A DNA stretch of 64,000 nucleotides from positions 1,674,001 through 1,738,000 of the forward strand of contig NZ_CP063121.1 in NCBI RefSeq assembly GCF_014931415.1, given 5' to 3'. Within the stretch, counting starts at the first letter, position 1. Every line of letters starts with the position of its first letter. This DNA is from Haemophilus parainfluenzae (GTDB lineage: Bacteria; Pseudomonadota; Gammaproteobacteria; Enterobacterales; Pasteurellaceae). A program made the position numbers and the translations under genes. Of the stretch, positions 9,758 through 19,695 are shown piece after piece. Under the pieces are notes generated by a model that did not search any database, had not been told where the DNA came from, and was given only the letters and a program-made list of their open reading frames with translations.

Positions 9758-9825
9758 GGTATTTCGTTATTTAAAATGACCACTAAAGGCACATTCGATA
9801 TGTGCGTTGATGATATGAATATTTT

Positions 9826-9848
9826 AAGGGCGTATACAATACGCCCTC
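9826..9848 (-). terminator. Weak terminator after dsbC
   Basis: GGGCGTA / TACGCCC with a 4-base loop. On the minus strand it is followed by TTAAAAT, a poor T tract. It lies just past the dsbC stop. Confidence 0.45.
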
Positions 9849-9859
9849 ACTACTAACAA

Positions 9860-10546
9860 TTATTGTGCGGATTCTTGTAACACTGCTAATAAATCTTGAG
9901 GTTTTAAATATCCGCCGAGCACTTCACCGGTTGATGTCACAATACTTGGCGTACCTTTCACACCAAGTTGTACACCTAAATCATAGTGTTTTTTCACAAT
10001 GTTAGGTGTTTTTAATTCTTTCGGTAAGTTACCTTTTTCTGCTTCATTCAATGCAAATACAGGATCTTTCGCTGTCCAAATGGCTTCCATTTGACGAGCA
10101 GTTTCATTCATTCCAGCTCGTGGGAATGCAAGATAACGAACCGTAATACCTAAATCATTATATTCTTTCACTTGTTGGTGAAGGATGTGGCAATAATGGC
10201 AAGTAATATCCATGAATACGGTCACAACATATTTTTCATTTTTTGCCGGATAAATGATCATTTCGTTTTTTAACGCATTCACTTTATCCGCTAAAATTTT
10301 ACCAGCCACATCAACTGGGCCTTTATTTGTTAATTCATACATTTTGCCTTGCAAAACATATTGACCATTTTCACTTACATATAAAATGCCTTGATCAGTC
10401 ACGGCTGTTTTAAGGCCTTTTACCGGTGAATCTTTCACCTCAATATTTTTCGCACCTAATGCCTGTAATTTCGATTTAATCTCAGCATCACTTGCCATAG
10501 CAGTGGCTGACGCAGTGATTAAAAGTGCGGTCAGTAATTTTTTCAT
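9860..10546 (-). CDS. dsbC: Thiol:disulfide interchange protein DsbC
   Basis: Periplasmic disulfide isomerase, normally kept reduced by DsbD. I use the ATG at 10546 (MKKLLTALLI), which opens a clean signal peptide cut after AMA-SDA and is preceded by AGGA; the frame extends nine codons upstream without a ribosome site. The mature protein has the N-terminal dimerisation domain, then a thioredoxin domain with the active site CHYC in FMDITCHYCH and the cis-Pro loop KGTPSIV. Length 228 fits. Confidence 0.96.
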   Translation of the reverse strand: MKKLLTALLITASATAMASDAEIKSKLQALGAKNIEVKDSPVKGLKTAVTDQGILYVSENGQYVLQGKMYELTNKGPVDVAGKILADKVNALKNEMIIYPAKNEKYVVTVFMDITCHYCHILHQQVKEYNDLGITVRYLAFPRAGMNETARQMEAIWTAKDPVFALNEAEKGNLPKELKTPNIVKKHYDLGVQLGVKGTPSIVTSTGEVLGGYLKPQDLLAVLQESAQ

Positions 10547-10639
10547 TTTTATTCCTAAATATCTAAACAACAAAGATTAGAATTATAAATGGATCGATGA
10601 TTTGTGCAAGCCAAACTACCCAAAAAACTGAAAATGACT

Positions 10640-10645
10640 TATACT
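10640..10645 (+). promoter_or_regulatory. Candidate -10 box for prfB
   Basis: TATACT lies 28 bases before the prfB ATG. No good -35 box is seen at the right distance, so this is only a candidate. Confidence 0.3.
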
Positions 10646-10672
10646 TCTGCCGCTTATAGAGGTTTATTTATT

Positions 10673-11771
10673 ATGTTTGAAATTAATCCAATCAAAAACA
10701 AAATCGCAGACCTTTCCGAGCGCACATCTGTGCTTCGGGGGTATCTTTGACTTCGATGCAAAAGTTGAGCGTTTAGAAGAAGTTAATGCCGAATTAGAAC
10801 AACCCGATGTGTGGAACGATCCTGAAAAAGCCCAAGCGCTTGGGAAAGAACGCGTTTCACTTGAACAAGTGGTTGATACTATCAAGAATTTAGAACAAGG
10901 TTTAGAGGATGTTGAAGGGCTTCTTGAATTAGCCGTTGAGGCTGAAGATGAAGAGACCCTCAATGAAGCCGTTGCTGAATTAGACGAACTTGAACAACAA
11001 CTTGCAAAATTAGAATTCCGCCGTATGTTTAGCGGTGAACATGATGCGTGCGATTGTTATGTCGATTTACAAGCGGGTTCCGGTGGTACAGAAGCGCAGG
11101 ACTGGACAGAAATGTTACTTCGCATGTACCTTCGCTGGGCTGAAAGCAAAGGCTTTAAAACAGAATTAATGGAAGTCTCTGATGGCGATGTCGCAGGTTT
11201 AAAATCCGCGACGATTCGTGTCAGTGGTGAATACGCTTTCGGTTGGTTACGCACAGAAACGGGGATTCATCGTTTAGTGCGCAAAAGTCCATTCGACTCC
11301 AACAACCGTCGTCATACATCATTTGCAGCAGCTTTCGTTTATCCTGAAATTGATGACGATATTGATATTGAAATCAATCCGGCTGATTTACGTATTGACG
11401 TTTATCGTGCATCCGGTGCGGGTGGTCAGCACGTCAATAAAACTGAAAGTGCGGTGCGTATTACTCACATGCCAAGTGGGATTGTCGTGCAATGTCAAAA
11501 CGATCGTTCTCAGCACAAAAATAAAGATCAAGCCATGAAGCAATTAAAAGCGAAATTATATGAGCTTGAATTACAAAAGAAAAATGCGGACAAACAAGCG
11601 ATGGAAGATAATAAATCTGATATCGGTTGGGGTAGCCAAATTCGTTCTTATGTGTTAGATGACGCGCGAATTAAAGATCTCCGCACTGGCGTTGAAAATC
11701 GTAATACACAAGCCGTACTGGATGGCGATCTCGATCGCTTTATTGAAGCAAGCTTGAAAGCGGGGCTTTAA
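10673..11771 (+). CDS. prfB: Peptide chain release factor 2, with programmed +1 frameshift
   Basis: Recognises UGA and UAA stops and triggers peptide release. Translation starts at the ATG at 10673 ([10 protein letters not shown]) and reaches an in-frame UGA at 10748 after 25 codons. Reading the site CTT-TGA-C with a +1 shift (GAC at 10749) continues the protein to 11771, 365 residues in all. The internal Shine-Dalgarno-like CGGGGG lies just upstream of the slippery CTT, as in the classic RF2 autoregulatory site, so this is a functional gene and not a pseudogene. The SPF tripeptide (RKSPFDSN) specifies RF2, and the GGQ loop is in [10 protein letters not shown] lysS partner, often downstream, is absent here. 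Confidence 0.97.
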
Positions 11772-11786
11772 TCATCTCTTTGATAC

Positions 11787-11821
11787 AAAAAAAGTGCGGT
11801 CAATTTTAACCGCACTTTTTT
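11787..11821. terminator. Bidirectional uptake-signal terminator between prfB and ycjF
   Basis: AAAAAGTGCGGT and ACCGCACTTTTTT form an inverted pair of Haemophilus uptake signals with an 8-base loop and T runs on both strands. It serves the converging prfB and ycjF. Confidence 0.85.
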
Positions 11822-11822
11822 A

Positions 11823-12890
11823 TTACACTTCTTCTTTTTCTTTCAGTTTATTCTTGCCTAACACTGCATCTTTCATCACCGTCAGCAATTCTTTTTGAAC
11901 ATGAGAAAGTTTTGGTTTTTCCGACTTTTCAAACGCCAGTGGGCGACAAAACTCCATAGCTTTAATGCCTAATCGAGCTGTCAATAATCCCACGCCAATC
12001 CCCTGCGCTGCTCGGGCAGAAAGTTTCGCGGTAATATCTTGCGAAAGCCAATCCATTCCTAAATCTTGCACGATTTCAGTCGCACCGGCAAAAGCAAGAT
12101 TCACTAGCACCATTCTGAGCAAACGAAGACGGGTAAAATACCCAAGCTCAATCCCATAAATCGCTGCAATTTTATTGATTAAACGAATATTGCGCCACGC
12201 AATAAAAAACATATCAATAACGGCCAAAGGACTAATTGCCACAATCACTGCGGATTCTGCCGACATTTTCGTAATCAGTTTTTTTGCTTTTTGATCAAAA
12301 GACTGTAACACCGTTTTACTGAATAAATGAGTAACTTCGCGAGCAGAATAACTTTCATTCAACTGTTTTTCCCATTGAGCAATCGCTGGATGTTGTAAAT
12401 CTAACTTTAAAGTATCAGCAATAGACAAACACAAGGCTTTACCTTGCTCGCTATCCTGTTCAGAAAAAACTTGATGATTTTTAACCGCACTTTCACCTAT
12501 TAATCGCTGACTTTGTTCTTGTAGATTCAACCGTTTTTTGAGTTTCACCAAACGTCGCCATTCTGCGATGATTTCAGATAAACCAAACAGCACTACCACA
12601 AAACTTACCAAGGCAAAAGCAAGGTAAATCCATTGTTGATTTTGATAACTGTCCCAAATCCATTGAACAGATTGCGCAACCGTCGCACCTAAAAATAAAA
12701 GTGCGGTCAATTTCAAAGCCGTTTTCCAACCACTGGATTTAGGCTTCACAATTTGCTCAAATTGCTCGTCCAACAACTCCCCTTCTAAAGGTTCATTATC
12801 GATAGTTGTTTCAACATTATAAAATTCCTGCTTAGGCAGAATTTCTTCCTCTTCTGGTTGTTGAGATTGTGTGAAAATTTGTTTTGTCAT
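11823..12890 (-). CDS. ycjF: YcjF family inner-membrane protein (DUF697/TIGR01620)
   Basis: A 355-residue membrane protein of unknown biochemical role, in most relatives encoded beside the GTPase-like YcjX. I start at the ATG at 12890 (MTKQIFTQSQQPEEEE), which has GGAAAG upstream; the longer frame has a hydrophobic but unsupported extension. The acidic N-terminus is followed by two membrane helices (about 73-90 and 98-116), a basic linker, and a DUF697 C-terminal domain with hydrophobic segments around 225-250 and 275-330. In this window it is separated from ycjX by about 2.6 kb of other genes. Confidence 0.88.
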   Translation of the reverse strand: MTKQIFTQSQQPEEEEILPKQEFYNVETTIDNEPLEGELLDEQFEQIVKPKSSGWKTALKLTALLFLGATVAQSVQWIWDSYQNQQWIYLAFALVSFVVVLFGLSEIIAEWRRLVKLKKRLNLQEQSQRLIGESAVKNHQVFSEQDSEQGKALCLSIADTLKLDLQHPAIAQWEKQLNESYSAREVTHLFSKTVLQSFDQKAKKLITKMSAESAVIVAISPLAVIDMFFIAWRNIRLINKIAAIYGIELGYFTRLRLLRMVLVNLAFAGATEIVQDLGMDWLSQDITAKLSARAAQGIGVGLLTARLGIKAMEFCRPLAFEKSEKPKLSHVQKELLTVMKDAVLGKNKLKEKEEV

Positions 12891-13067
12891 TATTCTTTCC
12901 AATAAAAATAGAAATAGTATTTTACTTCGAAGTTCTTTAGCAAATCTTAAATGGCTGAAATAAAAAAGCAATATTGACTAGAAAATAAAATGAGCTACTA
13001 TAGTCATGTCCACAATTAGTTTATCTAATGTGTTAAGTTTTAACTGTTAACTAAGAAGGATCTTTTC

Positions 13068-14174
13068 ATGAAGAAACTTATCGCCACTGCGGTGCTCTCC
13101 GCATGTTCTATGGCTTATGCCAATACCGACATTCCAAACTACAATACCGATTCTCATCTGTATGAATTCACTCAAACTTATGATTTAGTTGCGCCAAAAG
13201 GTTCGCAAGGACAAGCGAATCTGTGGGTACCTTTACCATTTAATGGCGAGTATCAACAGGTAAAATCTATCCATTTTGAAGGTAACTATTTGGATGCCTA
13301 TGTGACAGAAAACAACAAATATGGTGCGAAAACGCTCTTTGCGACTTGGGATAAAGATGCACAAAAACGCGATTTAAAAATCACAATGGTGATTGAAACC
13401 AAAGATCGTGAACCAATGGTTAAAGGTGCATTAGAAAATTACAAACCACCAAAAGATATTCACTATTCTGTTGATGTACAAGAATATTTAAAACCGACTC
13501 AACATATTAAAACTGATGGCATTGTGAAACAGTTCGCCGATAAAATTGTGGGCACTGAAACTAATCCATTGAAAAAAGCTGAGTTGATTCACCAATGGAT
13601 CGTCAATAATATGGAACGTGATAATTCCGTTTTAGGCTGTGGAGATGGTGATGTAGAAAAAATTCTGACCACTGGTGTGTTAAAAGGTAAATGTACTGAT
13701 ATTAACTCTGTTTTCGTTGCACTTGCTCGTGCCAGCGGTATTCCTGCTCGTGAAATTTTCGGTATTCGTTTAGGTGCAGCGGATAAAATGGGCAAATACT
13801 CCAAAGGTGCATTCGGTAGCGCGGACGAACATGGCGTAGCAAACGTAAGCGGTGGTCAGCATTGTCGTGCTGAGTTCTATCTAGCTGGATTCGGCTGGGT
13901 GCCTGTTGATTCTGCAGACGTGGCAAAAATGCGTTTAGCAGAGAAAAAATCTGTTGATGATAAGGATACACAAGCTGTTGCCAAATACTTATTCGGTAAC
14001 TGGGAAGCAAACTGGGTAGGATTTAATCATGCGCGTGACTTCGATTTATATCCGCAACCAGAACTTGCTCCTCTCAATAACTTTGGTTATCCGTATGCCG
14101 AAGTGGGTGGTGATCCGTTAAATTCCTTTGACCCGAAAGAATTTAAGTATGACTACGTCTCTAAAAAGCTCTAA
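13068..14174 (+). CDS. Secreted transglutaminase-like (papain-fold) protein
   Basis: A 368-residue exported protein with a signal peptide cut after MAYA (about residue 18). The C-terminal half carries the transglutaminase-core triad: Cys in LKGKCTDIN (about 212), His in GGQHCRAEF (about 266) and Asp in VPVDSAD (about 284). In bacteria such domains are usually proteases or peptide-modifying enzymes; the substrate here is unknown. It overlaps the MerT-like gene and reads into it and the MerP-like gene, so the three form an operon. A role in metal handling is inferred only from this context. Confidence 0.72.
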   Translation: MKKLIATAVLSACSMAYANTDIPNYNTDSHLYEFTQTYDLVAPKGSQGQANLWVPLPFNGEYQQVKSIHFEGNYLDAYVTENNKYGAKTLFATWDKDAQKRDLKITMVIETKDREPMVKGALENYKPPKDIHYSVDVQEYLKPTQHIKTDGIVKQFADKIVGTETNPLKKAELIHQWIVNNMERDNSVLGCGDGDVEKILTTGVLKGKCTDINSVFVALARASGIPAREIFGIRLGAADKMGKYSKGAFGSADEHGVANVSGGQHCRAEFYLAGFGWVPVDSADVAKMRLAEKKSVDDKDTQAVAKYLFGNWEANWVGFNHARDFDLYPQPELAPLNNFGYPYAEVGGDPLNSFDPKEFKYDYVSKKL

Positions 14175-14511
14175 TAAATCTTTTTGGGTTGCGATTGCCA
14201 CCGCGTTAAGTGCTGCGGTGGCATCAACCTTGTGCTGTATTGCGCCTTTAATCTATTTAGTATTTGGCGTGTCATCCACATGGTTAATTGGCTTAGGTGA
14301 ATATGATTATTTACGCATTCCTATGCTTATCGTTTCATTATGCGCCTTTGCCTACGGCTTTTGGTTGTTGATGTTTTCCAAAAAAATCATTTGCAGCAAA
14401 TACATTTCCCGTAAAAAGCTTATTGTTTTGTACTGGATTGTATTTATCGTCATGGTATTTTTCTTAACTTATCCAACCATTTTACCGTGGATTTTAGAGC
14501 TTTCTAATTAG
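14149..14511 (+). CDS. MerT-like metal transport membrane protein
   Basis: A 120-residue protein with three hydrophobic segments (about 12-38, 46-72 and 88-115). The first carries the paired cysteines ASTLCCIAP followed by a glycine turn, the hallmark of the mercuric-ion transporter MerT. I start it at the ATG at 14149, 26 bases inside the preceding gene; the longer frame opens at a TTG. A further Cys (KIICSKY, about 84) sits on the loop where MerT has its second Cys pair. No merA or merR is nearby, so this is not a complete mercury-resistance operon, and the true ion is unknown. Confidence 0.72.
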   Translation: MTTSLKSSNKSFWVAIATALSAAVASTLCCIAPLIYLVFGVSSTWLIGLGEYDYLRIPMLIVSLCAFAYGFWLLMFSKKIICSKYISRKKLIVLYWIVFIVMVFFLTYPTILPWILELSN

Positions 14512-14520
14512 GAACAAAAA

Positions 14521-14799
14521 ATGAAGAAATTAACGACCGCACTTTTGCTTTCATTATTCACTTTCTCTATCGCTCAGGCAGAAGAAACAAAGCAAGTTAT
14601 GTTAAAAGTGAATGAAATGAACTGCCAGCTTTGTGCTTATTTGGTGAATAAAGAATTACGTAATATTGATGGCGTGATTTCCACTAAAGCCTCCATTAAA
14701 GATAGAACTGTGACTGTTGTAGAAGATCCAAAAGTTTCTGATGAGCAATTGATTAATGCGATTCATAAATTGGAATATACGGCGGAAGTGATTAAATAA
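14521..14799 (+). CDS. MerP-like periplasmic metal-binding protein (HMA fold)
   Basis: A 92-residue exported protein: signal peptide MKKLTTALLLSLFTFSIAQA, then a single heavy-metal-associated domain with the ligand motif NCQLC (about residues 38-42) in place of the more usual MTCxxC. The beta-alpha-beta pattern continues with NIDGVIST and LEYTAEV. In mer systems such a protein captures the ion and passes it to MerT. It lies nine bases after the MerT-like gene and has an uptake signal in its signal-peptide codons. Confidence 0.78.
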   Translation: MKKLTTALLLSLFTFSIAQAEETKQVMLKVNEMNCQLCAYLVNKELRNIDGVISTKASIKDRTVTVVEDPKVSDEQLINAIHKLEYTAEVIK

Positions 14800-14813
14800 A
14801 TTGCTATAAAAAT

Positions 14814-14846
14814 AAAAATGCGGTCAAAATTGACCGCACTTTTTTG
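14814..14846. terminator. Uptake-signal hairpin between merP-like gene and sodC
   Basis: AAAAATGCGGTCAA / TTGACCGCACTTTTTT: inverted uptake signals (one copy with a T in place of G) ending in T6. Serves both converging genes. Confidence 0.82.
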
Positions 14847-14861
14847 TCTTTAAGAATCGAC

Positions 14862-15422
14862 TTATTTAATCACACCACATGCCATACGTGGGCCGCCACC
14901 GCCAAGTAGAGTTGGATGATCTGAGTGGTTATCACCGCCCGCGTGAATCATAATAGAATGACCACGAACTTCATCTAATTTTTTAAGACGTGGCGCTAAA
15001 ACAGGGTTAGTTGCTGTACCATCATGTAATACAGTTAAAGCCGGTAAGTCACCTAAATGAGCATCATCTTGCCATGGATAACCGTGTTGTTTTGCACCTT
15101 TAGGATCCCAGTGACCGCCAGCTGCTAAACCCGCTGTTAATTTACCGTCTTTTTCTTTTGGATCACAGCTTGGATTTTCATGAATGTGGAAACCATGTAA
15201 ACCTTCAGCTAAACCTTGTAGATTTGGTGTAAACACTAAACCATAATTTGATTCAGTAATAGTTACAGTCCCTACATCTTTGTTACCGTTTGCAGGATCT
15301 AATTGTTGTACTTTTACTTCGATTGAAGGACCTGCTGGTTTTGCCATATGGTCATGTGCATTTGCCACGCCAGCAGCACAAATTCCGCTGATTGCTAATG
15401 CTAAGAGAGTTTTCATTTTCAT
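14862..15422 (-). CDS. sodC: Periplasmic Cu/Zn superoxide dismutase
   Basis: Converts superoxide to peroxide and oxygen in the periplasm. I choose the ATG at 15422 ([10 protein letters not shown], 186 residues), which lies six bases after AAGGAG; the adjacent ATG at 15425 is only three bases from it. Signal peptide to about ANA-HDH. Metal ligands are in [24 protein letters not shown] and the C-terminal [12 protein letters not shown], with the electrostatic-loop RGHSIMIH. A His-rich start of the mature protein (HDH) resembles the H. parainfluenzae enzyme. It lies within the block that splits ycjX from ycjF. Confidence 0.96.
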   Translation of the reverse strand: MKMKTLLALAISGICAAGVANAHDHMAKPAGPSIEVKVQQLDPANGNKDVGTVTITESNYGLVFTPNLQGLAEGLHGFHIHENPSCDPKEKDGKLTAGLAAGGHWDPKGAKQHGYPWQDDAHLGDLPALTVLHDGTATNPVLAPRLKKLDEVRGHSIMIHAGGDNHSDHPTLLGGGGPRMACGVIK

Positions 15423-15531
15423 CATAAGCTCCTTTACTTTAGAAAGACTCAAATTGATTCTACCTAAATACCAATAAAAAAATAGTGGTTTATATTAAGT
15501 ATTTGACAATTAAATTGATTTGATTTTTCTA

Positions 15532-16941
15532 TCAATCAAACCTATCTGCTAATAAAAACTGTAAAACTGCATCCATTCTTAAATGCGGAATGCTTTCACC
15601 TTGTTGTAAAACTTGAGGTTCGAAGGAATCAAAATCAAAAGATTGTTTTGACCAGAACTCTGCACTAGGTAGTTTAGTTGGTACAGATCCCGGATAAAGT
15701 GTAATCAGCTGCTTATCTAAAGAACGTACACCTTGAATAGCTTTGATTTGTCTACCATTTTGATTAACTAAAACCTGTTTCGTCGCTCGAATGGCGGCAA
15801 TTGCCGTATATTCTGTATCAATTCCTTCAAATTCTACATGACGACCACCTTCTTGCACCAATTGACGCATAAGGCTAATTAAGTTTTGAATTTGATCGGT
15901 TGTGATATGATCGGCTTTTGTTGCCACAAACATGAGCTTATCAATATTTGGAGAAAACAAGCGATTAAGTAAATTGCGTTTACCATAATGGAAATTTTTG
16001 AAAAGCTGATTAAGCCCGGTTTGCATATCAATAAAAGCCTGTTGGCTATGATTTAATGGCGTTAAGCAATCGGCTAAAATCACTTGGCGATCAAAGGTTG
16101 AAAAATAATTTTCATAAAAGCCTTTCACCACCTTATTACGATAATAATCATATCGTTTATTCAACACAGCAAAATAGCTATTGGATTTTGCTTCTCTTTT
16201 CAGTTTTTGCCATTGCTCCTCGGACAAATGCAATAACGGGAAAAATTGTAATACAGGTGCACCTTCTAATTCTCCAGGCAAGACAAATCTACCTGGTTGA
16301 ATAAATTGCATTCCTTCTGCTTTGCAGGCAAGTAAATAATCGGTATAAGATTTTGCAATCTGCGCTAAAACATCTTCATTGACGACCGCACTTAGGTCGA
16401 GTTTTTTCAGTTTATCCAACCAATCTTGCGCAAACTGTTGGCGAACACCCGATGTAATTTTAGCTTGTTCAAGTGACCATTGTTGAAAATCTAAATTCAG
16501 CAAAGGTAAATCCAATAACCATTCACCAGGATAATCAAAAATATCCAAGTATAATGTGCCACGTTCTTTAAAATGGCGAAGCAAGCCCGATTGGCGTTCA
16601 AAACGAATAGCAAGGCGCGTTTCACTCACTCCTCGAGTAGATTGGCACCATTGTGGTGGATTATTCATTAAATCATTGAGATTCGCTTCATAATCAAAAC
16701 GTGGAATACTTAAATCCTGCTGAGGCACACGTTTCACGGCCAAAATAGATTGATTTCGGGCGGCCTCAAATAAAGGAAGATGAGCATTCCCCTCTTGATT
16801 AATATGTAACAATTGATTAATCAAACTCGTAATAAAAGCCGTTTTACCGCTTCGACTTAGCCCTGTCACAGCTAAACGTAAAGTGCGGTCAAATCCACGA
16901 TTGATTATTTGATTAATTTCCCGATTAATTGATTTAAACAT
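15532..16941 (-). CDS. ycjX: YcjX family P-loop NTPase (DUF463)
   Basis: A 469-residue protein with a Walker A motif (GLSRSGKTAF, about 27-36) and DIFDYPGEW (about 133), typical of the YcjX GTPase-like family; KADH (about 342) may be a base-specificity motif. The cellular role is not well established; in enterobacteria it belongs to a stress-induced set with YcjF. It is divergent from sapA with an 88-base gap, an arrangement found in other Haemophilus as far as I recall. Confidence 0.9.
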   Translation of the reverse strand: MFKSINREINQIINRGFDRTLRLAVTGLSRSGKTAFITSLINQLLHINQEGNAHLPLFEAARNQSILAVKRVPQQDLSIPRFDYEANLNDLMNNPPQWCQSTRGVSETRLAIRFERQSGLLRHFKERGTLYLDIFDYPGEWLLDLPLLNLDFQQWSLEQAKITSGVRQQFAQDWLDKLKKLDLSAVVNEDVLAQIAKSYTDYLLACKAEGMQFIQPGRFVLPGELEGAPVLQFFPLLHLSEEQWQKLKREAKSNSYFAVLNKRYDYYRNKVVKGFYENYFSTFDRQVILADCLTPLNHSQQAFIDMQTGLNQLFKNFHYGKRNLLNRLFSPNIDKLMFVATKADHITTDQIQNLISLMRQLVQEGGRHVEFEGIDTEYTAIAAIRATKQVLVNQNGRQIKAIQGVRSLDKQLITLYPGSVPTKLPSAEFWSKQSFDFDSFEPQVLQQGESIPHLRMDAVLQFLLADRFD

Positions 16942-17029
16942 ATCCTAAAAATCCAATAACTAGCCATTTTTGCCAAGATATTTTACAATTCACTCAATTT
17001 ATCACAAAACGGTCTTTAATAATAAAGCT

Positions 17030-18730
17030 ATGTTACGTCGAAATGTCACTTTTTGTTTTTTATTGTGTGGGTTGAGCCAAATTAATCTGGCACAAGCCGC
17101 CCCAAGCATACCCAAAATGCTGACAGAAAATGGCTTAACATACTGCACAAATGCATCGGGTTTTTCCTTTAACCCGCAAACTGCAGACGCCGGCACCAGT
17201 ATGAATGTGGTGACGGAGCAAATTTATAACAAATTATTTGATATTAAAGATCATAGTGCAGCACTCGTTCCTGTATTAGCCCAATCTTATTCTATTTCAT
17301 CTGATGGAAAACAAATTCTCATTAATCTTCGTAAAGGGGTGAAATTCCATCATACCCCTTGGTTTACGCCTACGCGTGACTTTAATGCAGAAGATGTGGT
17401 CTTTTCGATTAATCGCGTTTTAGGTCACGATACTTACTTGCCAACACTCTCAGATGATGTAGTCACCTACAAAAATCCGCAATATAAAATCTTTCACGAA
17501 CAGGCCAAGAAGGTACACTTTCCGTATTTTGAAAGTATTAAGCTGAATCAAAAAATTAAAAGTATCACGGCAACGAATCCTTATCAGGTCAAAATTGACC
17601 TGTTTGAACCCGATGCGTCAATTCTGTCCCATCTTGCTAGCCAATACTCTATTATTTTCTCGCAAGAATATGCGTATCAATTAAGTGCGGATGATAATCT
17701 CACCCAATTGGATACACATCCTGTTGGCACGGGCCCTTATCAAGTGAAAGATTACGTTTATAACCAATATGTTCGCCTGGTACGCAATGAGGACTATTGG
17801 AAAAAAGAAGCTAAAATTAAAAATATCATCGTGGATCTTTCTACGGATCGTACGGGACGTTTAATAAAATTCTTTAATAATGAATGCCAAATTGCTTCTT
17901 ACCCTGAAGTTAGCCAACTCGGTTTATTAAGCGAAAAAGATGATCGTTATTATCTGCAATCTACGGATGGAATGAACTTAGCCTATTTGGCTTTCAATTT
18001 CCAAAAGCCATTAATGCAGGATAAAACCATTCGCCAAGCCATTTCACAAAGCTTAAACCGTTTTAGAATTGTGCGAAATATTTACCACAACACAGCAACG
18101 GTGGCGAATAACATTATTCCTGAGATTTCTTGGGCTTCTGCAATTAATACGCCTGATTTTCCTTATGATTACCAGCCAGCTGAAGCAGAGAAAGCATTAC
18201 GCGATAAAAAACTCACGTTAAAGATGTGGGTGATGAATGAAGAGCAAGTGTATAACCCAGCCCCAATAAAAATGGCGGAGCTCATTAAATGGGATTTAGC
18301 CAAAGCGGGAGTGGATGTTAAAGTGCGGTCAGTCACACGTACATATTTAATCGAACAATTACGCAAAGGCACTGAAGATTACGATTTAATCTTAACGGGT
18401 TGGCTTGCTGGAAACCTTGATCCTGACGGGTTTATGCGCCCGATTTTAAGTTGTGATACGCAAAATGAAATCACGAATTTATCAAATTGGTGTAATCCTG
18501 AATTTGATAAGATGATGAATCGTGCACTAGCGACCAATCATTTATATGAGCGCTCTAAAGCATATAACAATGCACAAGACCTCATTTTAAACGAATTGCC
18601 TATTGTGCCAATTGCAAACGTCAAACGGCTTTTAGTCGCTCGCGGCAATGTTAAAGGAATTGAGATGACCCCATTTGGTAGCATCAATTTTTCTACCTTG
18701 TATTTCATGAAAAATAAGGAGAATAAATAA
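17030..18730 (+). CDS. sapA: SapA, peptide ABC transporter substrate-binding protein
   Basis: Periplasmic solute-binding protein of the Sap system, which in Haemophilus binds antimicrobial peptides and haem. I start at the ATG at 17030 (MLRRNVTFCFLLC, 566 residues), which opens the signal peptide cut near AQA-APS; the frame runs 20 codons upstream to a TTG. SBP family 5 features: LTYCTNASGFSFNPQ at the mature start, HPVGTGPYQVKDY (about 240) and DLILTGWLAGNLDPDGF. It is the first gene of sapABCDF, with its stop overlapping the sapB start. Confidence 0.95.
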   Translation: MLRRNVTFCFLLCGLSQINLAQAAPSIPKMLTENGLTYCTNASGFSFNPQTADAGTSMNVVTEQIYNKLFDIKDHSAALVPVLAQSYSISSDGKQILINLRKGVKFHHTPWFTPTRDFNAEDVVFSINRVLGHDTYLPTLSDDVVTYKNPQYKIFHEQAKKVHFPYFESIKLNQKIKSITATNPYQVKIDLFEPDASILSHLASQYSIIFSQEYAYQLSADDNLTQLDTHPVGTGPYQVKDYVYNQYVRLVRNEDYWKKEAKIKNIIVDLSTDRTGRLIKFFNNECQIASYPEVSQLGLLSEKDDRYYLQSTDGMNLAYLAFNFQKPLMQDKTIRQAISQSLNRFRIVRNIYHNTATVANNIIPEISWASAINTPDFPYDYQPAEAEKALRDKKLTLKMWVMNEEQVYNPAPIKMAELIKWDLAKAGVDVKVRSVTRTYLIEQLRKGTEDYDLILTGWLAGNLDPDGFMRPILSCDTQNEITNLSNWCNPEFDKMMNRALATNHLYERSKAYNNAQDLILNELPIVPIANVKRLLVARGNVKGIEMTPFGSINFSTLYFMKNKENK

Positions 18731-19695
18731 TGCTCGTTTCAGCAATCCGTCATGTGGTTTGGGTGACCATTTTATTATTGATTCTGTCCGTATTAAGTTT
18801 TGTGATTTTGATGCGAGATCCGCTCAACGCCGATCTTGTCACAAATAACATTTATAGTACTTATTATCATTACCTTACATCATTGTTACAGGGTGATTTA
18901 GGAATTACCTATAACGGCGGAGAATCCTTAAAAGATTTAATTTTTACGGTATTACCACCCACATTAGAACTCTGTTTTACTGCGCTCTTATTAGCTTGTA
19001 TCTTAGGTATTCCTCTCGGTGTATTAAGTGCGGTCTATAATCAACGTGTTTTTTCACGTACATTGCAGAGTATATCCAATGTTGGTTTGTCTATTCCGAT
19101 TTTCTGGTTTGCCCCAATTTTGCTTTATGTAGCAGCGATTCAAAGTTGGGAGATCGCAGCCATTGGGCAATATAATTTACTCTATGAAATCAAACCTATC
19201 ACGGGTTTCCCTATTATTGATGTGTGGTTTGTGGATGTGCCTTACCGAACTAAAATCGTACAAAATGTTTTACAACATTTAGCCTTGCCTACATTAGTGC
19301 TTTGTATTCTGCCGACCATGGAATTTATCCGCATCATTCAGCAACGAGCAGATTATTTACTTCAACAAGAATATGCTAAAGCAGCAGCGACACGTGGCTG
19401 GTCAAAATGGACAATTTTAAGACGTTATGTTTTCCGCAATACTTTTCCATTATTAATTCCACAACTTACGCGTGTATTTACCTTAGTATTAACACAATGT
19501 ATGTTGGTTGAGACAGTATTAGGTTGGCCGGGAATTGGACGTTGGTTGATTGATGCCGTAACCCAACAAGATTACAACAGTATTTCTGCCGGTGTAGTTG
19601 TAATTGGTATTTGTATCATTATTATTGATACCTTCGCCAAGTTGCTCATGTTTGTGTTAGATCCATTGAATAAGAAGGGCTGGTATGCAAGATAG
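18730..19695 (+). CDS. sapB: SapB, peptide ABC transporter permease
   Basis: First inner-membrane permease of the Sap importer, 321 residues. About six hydrophobic segments, starting VVWVTILLLILSVLSFVIL. The cytoplasmic coupling (EAA-like) loop is YAKAAATRGWSKWTILRRYVF (about 217-237). The start ATG overlaps the sapA stop (TAATG) and the end overlaps sapC by 11 bases, so the genes are translated together. Confidence 0.95.
   Translation: MLVSAIRHVVWVTILLLILSVLSFVILMRDPLNADLVTNNIYSTYYHYLTSLLQGDLGITYNGGESLKDLIFTVLPPTLELCFTALLLACILGIPLGVLSAVYNQRVFSRTLQSISNVGLSIPIFWFAPILLYVAAIQSWEIAAIGQYNLLYEIKPITGFPIIDVWFVDVPYRTKIVQNVLQHLALPTLVLCILPTMEFIRIIQQRADYLLQQEYAKAAATRGWSKWTILRRYVFRNTFPLLIPQLTRVFTLVLTQCMLVETVLGWPGIGRWLIDAVTQQDYNSISAGVVVIGICIIIIDTFAKLLMFVLDPLNKKGWYAR

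Noticed and set aside
10748..10750. In-frame UGA suggesting prfB is a pseudogene
   Set aside because: The context CTT-TGA-C with a G-rich upstream element is the programmed RF2 frameshift site, and the rest of the gene is intact.
14149..14799. A mercury resistance operon
   Set aside because: Only MerT- and MerP-like genes are present; there is no mercuric reductase, MerR or MerC, and the HMA motif is atypical.
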